Of a stretch of DNA of 51,730 bases, positions 26,871 to 36,992 are shown piece by piece. The stretch spans positions 1 through 51,730 of the forward strand of contig JAJTID010000023.1 of NCBI GenBank assembly GCA_021300155.1. The letters run 5' to 3'. Made by a program: the position numbers and the translations under genes. Origin of the DNA: Pirellula sp. (lineage in GTDB: Bacteria; Planctomycetota; Planctomycetia; Pirellulales; Pirellulaceae). A model generated the notes under the pieces. The model ran no database searches. It had not been told where the DNA came from and worked only from the letters and a program-made list of their open reading frames with translations. Each line of letters opens with the position of its first letter. Position 1 is the first letter of the stretch.

Positions 26871-27827
26871 CTATTGTTCGAGAGCAACAACTTGACCGTC
26901 GGCTCGATCCGCGATGCGATCGATCATGACTCCGTCCATGTTTTGGCTGATGAATTGAACAGACCCATCTGCCAATACGAATTGGACACCGCCAGTGTGA
27001 ACACTGCTAAACGCGTTGCTGCTATCCGGCGTATTGAGTCGTCGAAAGCGCACATTTGCTCCGGCATTGAATCCGCACAATGATAGTTGGACAGACACAT
27101 TGGAAGTCGTCGTATCGATAAAGGTACCGACCCAAACTCCACCGTTGTAACGACGCAGCGTCCCTGTGCTATCTCTCACCCCATTGGGGCCATAGCACAT
27201 TTCTCCGATCATTACCGTGTTCGATGTGCCGTCGGTGATGTCACCAAACTTGATCTGGCTGTTGGGAGAAAACATCCCAGTGCCAGCGTTAGCTTGGCTG
27301 CCAAAGACCAGCCCACCAGGTGTGGCAGCAGCTTGGTCGTACAATGAACCGAAAACGGCGATGTAGTTTGATGTTGCAAAATTCGCTCGGTTTGCATTGA
27401 GCGCTTCGCCTGTATCGCTCGGACAACGAAAACCGGGCAATCGCGTTTGGCCAAGTTGTTTAATTGCTGGTATGCGACCGTCCAGTCGTGCAGAACCAAC
27501 GTCCAGACTGTTATACAGAGCGTTCTGCTCCAAGTACGGCAAGATCATGGTGCCCCATCCCCATCCAGGCGTTCCGAAAGTGCCACCCATAGATGTTGGC
27601 CAAGCTCGATAGAATGAAGCAGGAAAGCGACGAATGGCGCTTTCATAGTTGTGCATCGCTAGACCGAATTGCTTAAGATTATTGCTGCATTGCATTCGTC
27701 GAGCGGCCTCGCGAGCAGCCTGCACGGCTGGCAACAGCAGCCCTACCAAGATCCCAATGATCGCAATGACCACTAACAGCTCGACCAAAGTAAACGCACT
27801 TCGGCTGCGGTTCGATCGTCGGCCCAT
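26871..27827 (-). CDS. DUF1559 protein with prepilin-type N-terminus
   Basis: 318 residues. The N-terminus [20 protein letters not shown] is a prepilin cleavage and methylation motif followed by one hydrophobic helix. [20 protein letters not shown] and the C-terminal [18 protein letters not shown] are hallmarks of DUF1559 (SBP_bac_10), a family found almost only in planctomycetes and relatives and present in large numbers. It probably forms or decorates pseudopilus-like surface structures. The start is supported by CGGGAG five bases upstream of the ATG. Confidence 0.95.
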   Translation of the reverse strand: MGRRSNRSRSAFTLVELLVVIAIIGILVGLLLPAVQAAREAARRMQCSNNLKQFGLAMHNYESAIRRFPASFYRAWPTSMGGTFGTPGWGWGTMILPYLEQNALYNSLDVGSARLDGRIPAIKQLGQTRLPGFRCPSDTGEALNANRANFATSNYIAVFGSLYDQAAATPGGLVFGSQANAGTGMFSPNSQIKFGDITDGTSNTVMIGEMCYGPNGVRDSTGTLRRYNGGVWVGTFIDTTTSNVSVQLSLCGFNAGANVRFRRLNTPDSSNAFSSVHTGGVQFVLADGSVQFISQNMDGVMIDRIADRADGQVVALEQ

Positions 27828-28163
27828 AAAAACTCCCGATACAAAGAAACGATGAATGGTAGGTAGACATTTTTATCCCACGGGAGAGACGTGGAGAGAG
27901 CCGTTGGTGAACGACCACTCGCAGAATATGGTAATTTCGCTCCGAAAACAAGGATAGTCATAATCGCTTTGCCGTCACCAGTTACACGCGATTACTGAAA
28001 CGGATGCTGACGCCCACGCGGACTTTTCGATATGAAATTAAGCAAACACTCCGTCCGCTTGCTCGGATTGCTTCACGTTTAGGGCTAGAATCAGAAATCC
28101 AAAGAGCGTAGACCTCCGTACGCATGTTGCTATATGGTTTAGCCCCAACAAGGAAATTAAAAG
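27828..28163. other. Divergent promoter region between DUF1559 and PQQ-propeller genes
   Basis: 336 bases with no credible gene. An AAGGA Shine-Dalgarno lies just before the plus-strand ATG at 28164. I see no clear repeat or operator. Confidence 0.5.
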
Positions 28164-29447
28164 ATGTTCGGAAGAAAAACCGGTTTGGTCTTTTTGACAA
28201 TTGCAGCGACTTGCAGTGAATCTCATGCGTACGATTGGTGGCAGTTTCGTGGCCCTGGAGCCAACGGGATAGTTCAAGAACTAAAGCTGCCGGAAGTTTG
28301 GGGGGCGGATTCTAACATCCGATGGAAAGCAACGGTGCCTGGAGAGGGCTGGTCCGCCCCAATCGTCGTCGGAAAGAAAGTATTTGTTACCTCCGCGGTA
28401 TCGAGCGGTCAAAAGAACAAGAATTCTGATCATGTCTGGAAGGTATTATGTCTCGACGGTGAGTCCGGAAAAGTACTTTGGTCCCAAGATGCCATTCAGG
28501 GAAAGCCGCGATTGGGAACGCATCGTGACAACACTTACGCATCCGAAACACCTGTGACGAACGGCTCGAAGATTGTCGCTTACTTCGGAATGATGGGAGT
28601 CTTTTGCTATGACTTGGATGGCAAAGAACTATGGAAGAAAGATCTCGGAAACTACCAAATGAAGAACGAGTGGGGCACATCCAGCTCTCCGATCATTCAC
28701 AACGGTCTGGTTTTCCTGCAAGCCGACAACGAACAAAAATCATTTCTTGTTGCTTTGGACTTGGCGACGGGAAATGAAGTTTGGAGAAAGGATCGCGACG
28801 AAAATTCGAATTGGGGATCGCCGATCATTTGGACAAATGGATTGCGATCAGAACTAGTAACTGCAGGGAAAACCATTCGGTCCTATAAGCCCGAAGACGG
28901 GACTTTGCTCTGGCAAGCGACATCCAGTGTGGGTGGATTCAGTTCTACACCTTCTGGAAACTCGGATCTGTTGGTGGTAGGCCATCAAGGGCGAGACGGG
29001 GCGGGGATGATGGTCGTGAAAGCGGGTGCAAGCGGCGATATTAGCCTCAAGGATAACGAAAAGTCAAATTCTCATATCTTGTGGAGCACCAAAGAGTTTG
29101 CTCCTCAACGTTCTTCTCCATTGGTTATCGATGGCCAGATCTTTTTGTTGGGTAGCCGAAATGGGGCATTGATTTGTGTGGATGCAAAGACAGGAACCAA
29201 GCTATATCAGGATCGTTTACCAGATGCGGGCGCTTTTTGGGCTTCTCCATGGTCATACAAGGGACTGGTGTATTGTCCTGACGAAAACGGAAACACCTTC
29301 GTGTTGAAGCCTGGTCCAAAAATGGAACTGGTTCGTATCAACAAACTGCCAGAGGAAAACGCTCGCTATTGGGCCTCTGCCGCAGCCAGCGATGGCATGC
29401 TGTTCATCCGCTCAACGAACACGCTGTACGCCATTTCCGCGAAGTAA
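28164..29447 (+). CDS. Secreted PQQ-like beta-propeller protein
   Basis: 427 residues with a signal peptide (about 1-22). Repeated blades of the PQQ/quinoprotein type are visible: WRQF-like WWQFRGPGANG, VLCLDGESGKVLWSQ, VFCYDLDGKELWKKDL, VALDLATGNEVWRKD, LICVDAKTGTKLYQ. This outer-membrane or periplasmic propeller family is common in planctomycetes. No dehydrogenase active-site signature is present, so it is more likely a binding or scaffold protein (BamB-like fold) than a PQQ enzyme. Single gene; element D2 follows it. Confidence 0.9.
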   Translation: MFGRKTGLVFLTIAATCSESHAYDWWQFRGPGANGIVQELKLPEVWGADSNIRWKATVPGEGWSAPIVVGKKVFVTSAVSSGQKNKNSDHVWKVLCLDGESGKVLWSQDAIQGKPRLGTHRDNTYASETPVTNGSKIVAYFGMMGVFCYDLDGKELWKKDLGNYQMKNEWGTSSSPIIHNGLVFLQADNEQKSFLVALDLATGNEVWRKDRDENSNWGSPIIWTNGLRSELVTAGKTIRSYKPEDGTLLWQATSSVGGFSSTPSGNSDLLVVGHQGRDGAGMMVVKAGASGDISLKDNEKSNSHILWSTKEFAPQRSSPLVIDGQIFLLGSRNGALICVDAKTGTKLYQDRLPDAGAFWASPWSYKGLVYCPDENGNTFVLKPGPKMELVRINKLPEENARYWASAAASDGMLFIRSTNTLYAISAK

Positions 29448-29471
29448 ATTCCTCCATCGAGACAGCCATTT

Positions 29472-29573
29472 TGTAGCTTGGGACCATTTGTCCCGAGCTG
29501 ATGGATTCATAAGGAGTTATCAACAGTCTGGACGAGGGCCCCAACCCACATCGACTTTTGTCGACTTTGTCTC
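29472..29573 (+). repeat. Inverted-repeat element D2 (partner of D1)
   Basis: The sequence GTAGCTTGGGACCATTTGTC, then CCGAGCTGATGGATT, GAGTTATC, and finally CGACTTTTGTCG with ACTTTGTCT aligns with the minus strand of D1 in the same order and spacing. In D2 the right half has diverged and the second GGGACC palindrome is no longer clear. It lies wholly between the convergent PQQ-propeller and FtsX-type genes and could fold in RNA from either strand. Confidence 0.7.
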
Positions 29574-29589
29574 GATCAATCCCTGTGAC

Positions 29590-32154
29590 TTACTCGTACT
29601 GAAGAGCAGATGACACGTTGATTCGCGCCGCTCGTTCCGCAGGTATCATGGCTGCAATAACGATAACGACCAACTCAAGAACTAGCCCGCCTGCTAACAG
29701 CCAAGGATAAAGCTTGAACTCGACGTCGTGACCGGTCACTTGCATGGTAGTCATGTTGATCAAATACGATATCCAGATTCCTGCAAAGACTCCTGGCACG
29801 ATACCGATGATGCCCATAATCAACGCTTGCGCTAAGATCATCTTTCGCACTTGCCCACGAGTCATCGCGACGACGCGTAGCATTCCAATTTCACGTGTTT
29901 GTTCAATGATGTTCATCGCCAGCGTGTTGATCAAACCGAACGCGGCAATGATGGTCCCCAAGATCAACACGGCCCACAATCCTCCAACGACACCATTGAG
30001 CGTGTCACGAATGATCTGCACCAGATCTGCATAAGACTGAAACATGAGTCCTGACTCATCGCAAAGCTTACGCAGGTCTTTTTCGAGCGAAGCTACGGCG
30101 TCTTTTTGGGATCGAACCACAATCACATCCGTCCCGGAGACTTTGAGAAGCCGTTTTGCATTCTCCGACTCCAGATACAGCGTAAGCCCACCTGCGATAT
30201 ATTCGTTGGTAACACCCGCGATTCGAAGTTCTGTCGCTCCTTCGTTGGTCTCCAGGGGAATCTTATCATCAACATGCAGATTCAATCTTTGCGACAATAC
30301 AGATCCCAAAACAACATCTCCGCGTTTAATCCCTTCCAAAACTGACTTTTCGTCCCCTTCGATGAGATCAAAGTAATCTTGCCCAGTTGCATTGAATTTG
30401 CGAACCACGACAACTACCGAGTTGTCACCGCTCCGCGCACGAACGAATCGCATCGTATCGACGACATCGACGCCAGGCATTGCCTTTACTTGTTCATCAA
30501 GTCCATCGGGCATATCCGCCGCTTGGCCACTATTCATATCCGGCATCGCGGCTCGAATAAAGAAATCGCCGATGATAGCTCGTTTGTACCAACTCTCAAC
30601 GTTGCCGATGTTGTCCAAGATCGTACTTGCCATCCCTAATCCCGTACTCATCGCGATAAAGATGATTCCGATCGTCAATGCAGAACGACCGCGATGTCGT
30701 AATATCTGCTTTCGCGCAAGTCTGCCCTCAATTCTCAATATAGGAGAAAGCAACCATGCGACTCCCGCTGAAAGGTCTGAGATTACACCGGGCAATAGAA
30801 AAACGATTCCGATCATCATGGTGATTGCACCGGTAATCGCATGATTGGTATTGATCCAACCACCAACCGACGCGATCTGCACGATCAAACCAATCGTGAT
30901 TGTAAACGTACCGAAGATCAGCCACCCCAATCGCGAGGTCCCAAACTCTCCAGTTGCGACCACTCGCATCGCTTCCGATGGTGACAATCTGGATGCACGC
31001 ATCGCCGGAAAGAATGCACCGAGAAACGCGACGATCATCCCACACGTTGCAGCAATCAAATAGGGCCAAATCGTCCAGGGACTAGGTGGAATAGAAATCT
31101 GAAGTAGCTTCGATGTTGACTGATTGAGCAACGTAGCTCCGAGATTCCCAACAATACATCCGATGATAGTGCCGATCACGCCCAACCATAGCCCCTCGCG
31201 GACAATCATCCAAAGAAGCTGACCTCGAAGCGCTCCGAGCGAGCGCAAGATCCCGAGTTGTCGTCGGCGCTCACCTACATTCATTTGAAACGTGTTGTAG
31301 ATAATGAATGCGGAGATTAACAATGCAAACATGGTCGCTAAACGAAGGCCTTGTTGCATGGCAATGGTACTTTCACCTGCAACCTGGCTTCGCAGTGCAG
31401 GTTCACGCACTTTGACACCCTCTGGCAATGCAGCAGCGATACGCTCTTTCACGTCGTTTACTTTGGCTTCTTGGTTCAATACCAACTGGACGGCATCCAG
31501 CTCGCCGTTTGCCCGAGACCACTTTTGAACGGTCCGCAACTGAGCAACTACCATCCCGGACTGAAGCCCTGCACTGGCATCACTCGCTTTGATCAATCCC
31601 ACAACGGTCGCTTTCTGTCCAAACGACCTCGTCAGAAGTTTGATCGTCGAGCCAACCTTGATTCGGGCCGAGGCTGCGAAACCCGCATCCATCAACACCG
31701 ACTCGCGATCCTCCGATTCGTAAGTCAGCTCGCGCCCTTCGACGATGGAGTAACCACGAACTTTACGATCTAAATCGGGAATAACACCCAATAGCTGTAC
31801 TCGGAATGAAGTTGGGCGCGATACCGAGGGCTGTTGTTCTGCCGGCTCCCCGTCTTGCACTACCTGCATATTCGAATAACGGCGAAGCACCGGAGAAGCA
31901 ACTTGTACCCCTGGTGTAGACGCAAGAAACTCAAGCGGCTTGCCATCGAAAGAAGCGCCACCGATTCCTTCCACTTCTAATGCAGACTTCCCGGTCACCG
32001 ATTGGACCATTGCAATCTGGGCCAACTTTGCCGAATTCGTCGCTAATGATGTCGCGACGATGGCGCTAACACCAATGACAATACTCAGCAACGTGAGCAC
32101 ACTTCGCAGCGGCCTTCCCTGAAACTCGCGCAATGAGATTTTTCTCAACGGCAT
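29590..32154 (-). CDS. FtsX-type ABC transporter permease
   Basis: 854 residues. Two FtsX-like permease modules each end in a group of transmembrane helices: a first helix at about 15-40, helices at about 270-400, a central pair of helices near 405-470, another near 490, and four at the C-terminus (ILGTIIAAFGLINTLAMNII, then ALIMGIIGIVPGVFAGIWIS). Large MacB-like periplasmic domains lie between. This matches long single-chain permeases related to lipoprotein or macrolide export. It overlaps the ATPase gene by 10 bases, so the two form one transporter. The exported substrate is not evident. Confidence 0.9.
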   Translation of the reverse strand: MPLRKISLREFQGRPLRSVLTLLSIVIGVSAIVATSLATNSAKLAQIAMVQSVTGKSALEVEGIGGASFDGKPLEFLASTPGVQVASPVLRRYSNMQVVQDGEPAEQQPSVSRPTSFRVQLLGVIPDLDRKVRGYSIVEGRELTYESEDRESVLMDAGFAASARIKVGSTIKLLTRSFGQKATVVGLIKASDASAGLQSGMVVAQLRTVQKWSRANGELDAVQLVLNQEAKVNDVKERIAAALPEGVKVREPALRSQVAGESTIAMQQGLRLATMFALLISAFIIYNTFQMNVGERRRQLGILRSLGALRGQLLWMIVREGLWLGVIGTIIGCIVGNLGATLLNQSTSKLLQISIPPSPWTIWPYLIAATCGMIVAFLGAFFPAMRASRLSPSEAMRVVATGEFGTSRLGWLIFGTFTITIGLIVQIASVGGWINTNHAITGAITMMIGIVFLLPGVISDLSAGVAWLLSPILRIEGRLARKQILRHRGRSALTIGIIFIAMSTGLGMASTILDNIGNVESWYKRAIIGDFFIRAAMPDMNSGQAADMPDGLDEQVKAMPGVDVVDTMRFVRARSGDNSVVVVVRKFNATGQDYFDLIEGDEKSVLEGIKRGDVVLGSVLSQRLNLHVDDKIPLETNEGATELRIAGVTNEYIAGGLTLYLESENAKRLLKVSGTDVIVVRSQKDAVASLEKDLRKLCDESGLMFQSYADLVQIIRDTLNGVVGGLWAVLILGTIIAAFGLINTLAMNIIEQTREIGMLRVVAMTRGQVRKMILAQALIMGIIGIVPGVFAGIWISYLINMTTMQVTGHDVEFKLYPWLLAGGLVLELVVIVIAAMIPAERAARINVSSALQYE

Positions 32155-32924
32155 TCGGAATTCCTCTCGCCACCGGAGGAATCCGAAGTTGATTTCCCAA
32201 CCGGTCCTGCACCTATCACCGGAAAGTTGTTTTCAAACTCCGATTGCTGAAGATCACGCTCAATCGTTCCATCACGGAACAGCAACAGCCGAAACGCGGA
32301 CTTTGCAACATGCGCATCATGCGTCACCATGATGATGGTTTGTTGGTGATCCGCCGCAAGACTGCGAAGCAAATCGGTAACGCGAGCGCTTTGCCGGGAA
32401 TCCAAGTTCCCGGTAGGTTCGTCTGCCAAGAGAATTGCGGGCCGAATCGCAAGAGCTCGAGCGACAGCAACCCTCTGCTGTTCGCCTCCAGACAGCTTGG
32501 ACGGAATATGGTGAGCTCGATGACTTAGCTCAACTCGATTCAACGTCTCCATCGCGCGCGCGATCGCTTCTTTGGTAGACATGCCATCTAACTCCAAAGG
32601 CAATGCAACATTTTCTACCGAAGACAAAGTCGGAATTAAATTGAACGCTTGGAAGACAAAACCAATTTTCCGCCGACGCAACAACGTTCGCTCATCGTCT
32701 GAAAGGTTGGCGATATCGACGCCATCCAAAATCACCTGTCCGCTCGTGGGTGGTTCGATCCCCCCGAGAATACTGAGCAATGTACTCTTGCCCGACCCTG
32801 ACGGGCCCATGAGAGCAACAAACTCACCACTTTCTATCGATAGGTCTACTCCGCGTAGTACTTCGAGTGCCACATCTCCAACACCGAATTGTTTGCGAAG
32901 GTTCCTTGTGGAAATAATCGGCAT
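32145..32924 (-). CDS. ABC transporter ATP-binding protein (LolD/MacB class)
   Basis: 259 residues. All ATPase motifs are intact: Walker [10 protein letters not shown], signature [19 protein letters not shown], Walker [13 protein letters not shown] and the switch histidine in [10 protein letters not shown]. The spacing and the NLDS after Walker B place it with LolD/MacB/FtsE-like exporters. A hydrophilic 30-residue tail follows the core. It is upstream of and overlaps the permease gene. It powers the mechanotransmission-type export from the cytoplasmic side. Confidence 0.95.
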   Translation of the reverse strand: MPIISTRNLRKQFGVGDVALEVLRGVDLSIESGEFVALMGPSGSGKSTLLSILGGIEPPTSGQVILDGVDIANLSDDERTLLRRRKIGFVFQAFNLIPTLSSVENVALPLELDGMSTKEAIARAMETLNRVELSHRAHHIPSKLSGGEQQRVAVARALAIRPAILLADEPTGNLDSRQSARVTDLLRSLAADHQQTIIMVTHDAHVAKSAFRLLLFRDGTIERDLQQSEFENNFPVIGAGPVGKSTSDSSGGERNSECR

Positions 32925-33097
32925 TGTGAAAATCGGTCATATTAGGGAAGAGGGCATTCCGAGTAGAAACCCAGAGTATACCCCAATTCACTTCTCTAGC
33001 GACTCCCCTCCCTTTTGGGCTCAACTACTTTGAATCGCACTTGCTCCCTTGGTTGGAATAGCATCGGTTACCTCCAAGATTTCGAGTCGGATGCGAG

Positions 33098-33634
33098 TCA
33101 AACTCCCCCACTACACGAAAGCACTTTGGATCGAGGCAAATCTTTCATCACCCAGTGTTCATATTGGGTCGGCCAGTCGTTTTCTGCATCTGACGGCGTG
33201 TAAAGCGTTTCGAGACAACGAAAACCTTGTAAATCAAAGGGCGGCAACGTCGTGTCTCCATCCACTTCCGCTAGAACGCGTGTCAGATGCATAACACCAC
33301 AAAGTCCTGCCGTTTGCTGATAAATTTCAGCCCCACCTACAACAAAGATTCGGGCCGTCGTTGGTAATAGTGTCAATACATCAGATACGCTCCGAGCAAC
33401 GTGACAACCAGGGACGACCAATCCATCCTGCCGCGAAAGAACCCACGTTTCTCTCCCTGGCAGTGGCCGACCAATCGATTCGTAAGTCTTGCGTCCCATG
33501 AGCAACGAGTGCCCCATCGTGATCTGTTTGAATCGTTGCAAATCGGATTTAAGTCGCCACGGGAGCGTGGAATCTCTTCCAATAACACCATTCCTCGCAA
33601 CAGCGACAATCGCTTCCAGTCGTATTTCTCTCAT
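33098..33634 (-). CDS. folA: Dihydrofolate reductase
   Basis: 178 residues. It reduces dihydrofolate with NADPH. The signatures are present: AIVAVARNGVIGRDSTLPWR, the catalytic aspartate in WRLKSDLQRFK, MGRKTYESIGRPLPGR, and IFVVGGAEIYQQ near residue 108. The C-terminal part is usual apart from a Gly/Cys tail (SKVLSCSGGV). No thyA is beside it. It is divergent from the desaturase operon. Confidence 0.95.
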   Translation of the reverse strand: MREIRLEAIVAVARNGVIGRDSTLPWRLKSDLQRFKQITMGHSLLMGRKTYESIGRPLPGRETWVLSRQDGLVVPGCHVARSVSDVLTLLPTTARIFVVGGAEIYQQTAGLCGVMHLTRVLAEVDGDTTLPPFDLQGFRCLETLYTPSDAENDWPTQYEHWVMKDLPRSKVLSCSGGV

Positions 33635-33826
33635 AGGGCCGTCAAGGTTCGGAGTTTGGAATTGGCTGAGCGTAAGGACGATAAACGCGGCTTCAACATT
33701 CCGTCCGAGTCCGGTTATTCGTAATGTTGCCTACTTGGCGTTCGATTAGGCTTGCCGATCCGCTATAAATACGGACAGACAATCGCGAAAAATGGTACCC
33801 ATAAGCAGGAACGGCGACTAGGGAAG

Positions 33827-35377
33827 ATGCGAAGACAGAGGGTTGTAGTGATCGGTGCAGGGCCTGGTGGATTGGCCGCTGCGCTTCAGCTAACGCATGC
33901 GGGGGCAGAAGTAACAGTTCTTGAGGCTCGAGATCAAGTTGGCGGACGATGCGCGACGATGCGGGCCGACGGCTTTTCGTTCGATACCGGCCCGACTTTT
34001 TATCTTTACCCGCGAATTCTTCGAGAAATATTTCAATCGATTGGTAGGGATATCGACCAAGAGATCCCGATGAAACGATTGGATCCCCAGTATACGATCT
34101 CGTTCGGCGAAGGGGGTAAGCTTGACTGTACGCCAGACTTGGAAGAAATGGATCGACAGATCGGCAAGCTTTCGCCCGAAGATGTTGGGGCTGTCCATCG
34201 TTACATCAATCACAACCGCGTCAAACTCGAGCGATTTCGCCCCATTCTGGAATCGCCATTCAACAGCATGCTAGATCTGTTGCGTCCCTCGTTACTCGCA
34301 GCCGCCCCATTCGTGAAGCCCTGGAAATCACTAGGGCACGATCTAGGCAGCTACTTCAAAGACCCGCGGCTTGTGATCGCCTTTTCGTTCCAAGCGAAAT
34401 ACCTTGGCATGTCACCATTTCGATGCCCCAGCCTATTCTCCATTTTGTCGTTCCTCGAATACGAATATGGAGTCTTTCATCCCTACGGCGGCTGTGGCCG
34501 GGTCAGCGAACGAATGGCAGAGATCGCTGAAGAGATGGGTTGCGACATCCGAATCAGCGAGCCTGTGAGGAAGCTGGAATTTAGCGGAAAGAAAGTCACT
34601 GGTGTAGTGACCGATCAAAAAACATATGAAACCGACGCGATCGTGATCAACGCAGACTTTGCTCACTCCATGCAGAGTCTCGTGCCAGCCAATTTGCGAA
34701 GCCGTTGGTCGGACAAGAACATCGCCAAGAAGCAGTACTCTTGCTCGACGTTCATGATGTATCTCGGAGTTGAAGGGACTTATCCTGAGCAACAGCATCA
34801 CACCATTCACATCTCTCGGGACTACATAGGGAATCTGCGAGAGATCGAAAAGGAAAAAGTACTCCCAACCGATCCATCCATCTACATTCAAAACCCATGC
34901 ATCACGGATCCGTCTCTCGCACCGTCCGGCAAGAGTGCCATCTATGTCCTAGTCCCCGTGCCGCACCTCAGCCCGAACACGCCGTGGGATTCCAAACAGA
35001 AAGCCTTTTATCGCGAAGTTACCTTGAAGCGGATGGAAGAACTGGGCTACACGGACATTCGAAAACGTATCGTTTATGAAAAGGTGGTAACACCTGCCGA
35101 TTGGCGCGATGATTTCTTTGTTTACCGAGGTGCAACCTTCAATCTCGCTCACAACCTTGGCCAGATGCTCCATCTCAGACCGCACAACAAGTTCGAAGAA
35201 CTCGACGGTGTTTATCTCGTCGGCGGTGGCACTCATCCAGGCAGTGGTCTCCCTGTGATTTACGAATCGTCAAGAATCACCTGCAAGCAATTGCTGCCTG
35301 ATTTGGGACTGCCATCCAAGTTCATTCACGATATGAAACCCATGGCGACATCAACTCCTGAACTCATCGGCTCGTAA
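33827..35377 (+). CDS. Phytoene desaturase-like (CrtI/CrtN family) FAD oxidoreductase
   Basis: 516 residues from ATG 33827; a TTG at 33752 would add 25 residues before the FAD motif and is less likely. VVVIGAGPGGLAAALQL and EARDQVGGRCATMRADGFSF form the dinucleotide-binding start of the carotenoid desaturase family, and VYLVGGGTHPGSGLPVIYES is the family's C-terminal signature. Substrates in this family are phytoene, dehydrosqualene or downstream carotenoids; planctomycetes are often pigmented, but the exact reaction cannot be decided here. It begins a run of five close plus-strand genes. Confidence 0.88.
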   Translation: MRRQRVVVIGAGPGGLAAALQLTHAGAEVTVLEARDQVGGRCATMRADGFSFDTGPTFYLYPRILREIFQSIGRDIDQEIPMKRLDPQYTISFGEGGKLDCTPDLEEMDRQIGKLSPEDVGAVHRYINHNRVKLERFRPILESPFNSMLDLLRPSLLAAAPFVKPWKSLGHDLGSYFKDPRLVIAFSFQAKYLGMSPFRCPSLFSILSFLEYEYGVFHPYGGCGRVSERMAEIAEEMGCDIRISEPVRKLEFSGKKVTGVVTDQKTYETDAIVINADFAHSMQSLVPANLRSRWSDKNIAKKQYSCSTFMMYLGVEGTYPEQQHHTIHISRDYIGNLREIEKEKVLPTDPSIYIQNPCITDPSLAPSGKSAIYVLVPVPHLSPNTPWDSKQKAFYREVTLKRMEELGYTDIRKRIVYEKVVTPADWRDDFFVYRGATFNLAHNLGQMLHLRPHNKFEELDGVYLVGGGTHPGSGLPVIYESSRITCKQLLPDLGLPSKFIHDMKPMATSTPELIGS

Positions 35378-35400
35378 GAAACAGCCTCCTCCAACTGCAA

Positions 35401-35889
35401 ATGCCAACACTCTACGAGCTTTCTGCAAAACGAATCGATGGTTCAGTATCAAGTCTCGATGTTTATCGGGGTAAAGTTTTGTTGATTGTAAATGTCGCCA
35501 GCCACTGCGGCTTCACGTACCAATATACGGGGCTTCAATCGTTGCATAAGAAATATGCCGATCAAGGTCTGGCGATCCTCGGGTTTCCTTGTAATCAATT
35601 CGGAGCTCAAGAACCCGGTAACGAAGAAGAAATCAAGAATTTCTGCTCTCTAAAGTACGACGTTTCTTTTGATATGTTTTCAAAGGTCGACGTAAACGGC
35701 GCAAACACGCATCCCGTATTTGCCTATCTAAAGAAGACGGCCCCTGGACTATTGGGCCTGCAAGGAATCAAATGGAACTTTACCAAATTTCTGGTGGGTC
35801 GCGACGGACAAGTGTTGAAGCGCTACAGTCCCACGGCGAAACCTGAAAGCCTGGAAGAGGATATCCAAAAAGCTTTGCAAGAGAAGTAA
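35401..35889 (+). CDS. Glutathione peroxidase family protein
   Basis: 162 residues with no signal peptide. It reduces peroxides with thiols. Catalytic residues are visible: cysteine in NVASHCGFT, Gln in LGFPCNQFGAQEPG and Trp in IKWNFTKFLVGRDG. It is the Cys type, not selenocysteine. The second cysteine in GFPCNQF resembles thioredoxin-dependent members. It starts 23 bases after the desaturase and its stop shares one base with the next start (TAATG). Confidence 0.95.
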   Translation: MPTLYELSAKRIDGSVSSLDVYRGKVLLIVNVASHCGFTYQYTGLQSLHKKYADQGLAILGFPCNQFGAQEPGNEEEIKNFCSLKYDVSFDMFSKVDVNGANTHPVFAYLKKTAPGLLGLQGIKWNFTKFLVGRDGQVLKRYSPTAKPESLEEDIQKALQEK

Positions 35890-36992
35890 TGTCGAATCGT
35901 CACGAACAAGAATCGATCACGTCACGAGCGATTGCTGCATCGGTACTTGAGACACTCCGCGATGGTCATTGGAGAGCTTATAACGGTCCCAAATCCGAAC
36001 AACTCACTGGCTGGCTGCAATCAGCGACAGGATTGCAACACATTCGCCTTTGCTCGTCCGGAACGATCGCAGTAGAACTGGCATTGAGGGCTCTGCATCT
36101 CAAGAGCACCGACGAAGTGATCCTATCCGGTTACGATTTCCCTGGGAACTTTCGCGCGGTCGAAGATGCAGGGGGCAAGATTGTGCTATGCGATCCAGCC
36201 CCCGAATGCGGCTGGGTACTGACCCCAGAACGTCTAGAACAATCGTATGCACCGGAGTTCCGAGCGGTCGTCGTTAGTCATCTGCATGGGCAGCTTGCTC
36301 CGATGGCGAGTATTCTCGATTGGGCCAATTCGCGAAACGTGGTCGTAATCGAAGACGCTTGCCAAGCGCAAGGGGCGATGGTGGACGGAAAGCAGGCCGG
36401 TGCGTGGGGGCATTTGTCGACCTATTCCTTCGGTGGCAGCAAACTGGTATCTGCAGGTCGAGGTGGGGCTGTCTTGACGAACGATTCACTGTACGCACAG
36501 CGCATGCGAGTTTATTGCGAACGAGGCAACGATGCATTTGCTATGTCGGAAATACAATCTGCTCTCGTGCTACCGCAATGCGAGCGACTCGCTGACGACC
36601 ATGCGATGCGATTGCAATCGGCATCGCAGCTGTATTCGGCACTCGCAAAGTATCGATGGTTACAGTGCGTTCCATTGCCCCAACAAGATTCACCTGCATT
36701 TTACAAGTTCGGAATTCTTGTAGCAGCAGAGCAAATGGATAGCGATCGTCGCGATTCGATGGTGACGCGACTTGCGAAGCTTGGAATCGAAGCGGGGGCT
36801 GGTTTCATGGGGTTTGCGAATCGATCCTCGAAGCGATATCGAGCGAATCATTCCCTCGAGGTCTCGAAGCGACTCGCATCGAACACATTGTTGATCCATC
36901 ATAGCCATTTGCTAGATCCAGCGACGGGAGCGAATTCGATTGACCAAGTCGCCAATGCATTTGAACAACTCGAAACGGAGTTATCTTTGTGA
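35889..36992 (+). CDS. DegT/DnrJ/EryC1/StrS-type aminotransferase
   Basis: 367 residues. This PLP fold converts nucleotide keto-sugars to amino sugars or performs related dehydrations. LCSSGTIAVELALRALHL and VILSGYDFPGNFRAVEDAGG are standard, VVIEDACQAQGAMVDGKQAG carries the PLP Asp, and TYSFGGSKLVSAGRGGAVLT contains the lysine expected to bind PLP. No other sugar-nucleotide gene is adjacent, which is unusual for this family. It overlaps glutathione peroxidase by one base and surE by four. Confidence 0.9.
   Translation: MSNRHEQESITSRAIAASVLETLRDGHWRAYNGPKSEQLTGWLQSATGLQHIRLCSSGTIAVELALRALHLKSTDEVILSGYDFPGNFRAVEDAGGKIVLCDPAPECGWVLTPERLEQSYAPEFRAVVVSHLHGQLAPMASILDWANSRNVVVIEDACQAQGAMVDGKQAGAWGHLSTYSFGGSKLVSAGRGGAVLTNDSLYAQRMRVYCERGNDAFAMSEIQSALVLPQCERLADDHAMRLQSASQLYSALAKYRWLQCVPLPQQDSPAFYKFGILVAAEQMDSDRRDSMVTRLAKLGIEAGAGFMGFANRSSKRYRANHSLEVSKRLASNTLLIHHSHLLDPATGANSIDQVANAFEQLETELSL

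Noticed and set aside
33752-33826. TTG-started extension of the desaturase-like protein
   Set aside because: It places 25 polar residues before the FAD-binding strand, whereas the ATG at 33827 puts VVVIGAGPGG right at the N-terminus as in the family.
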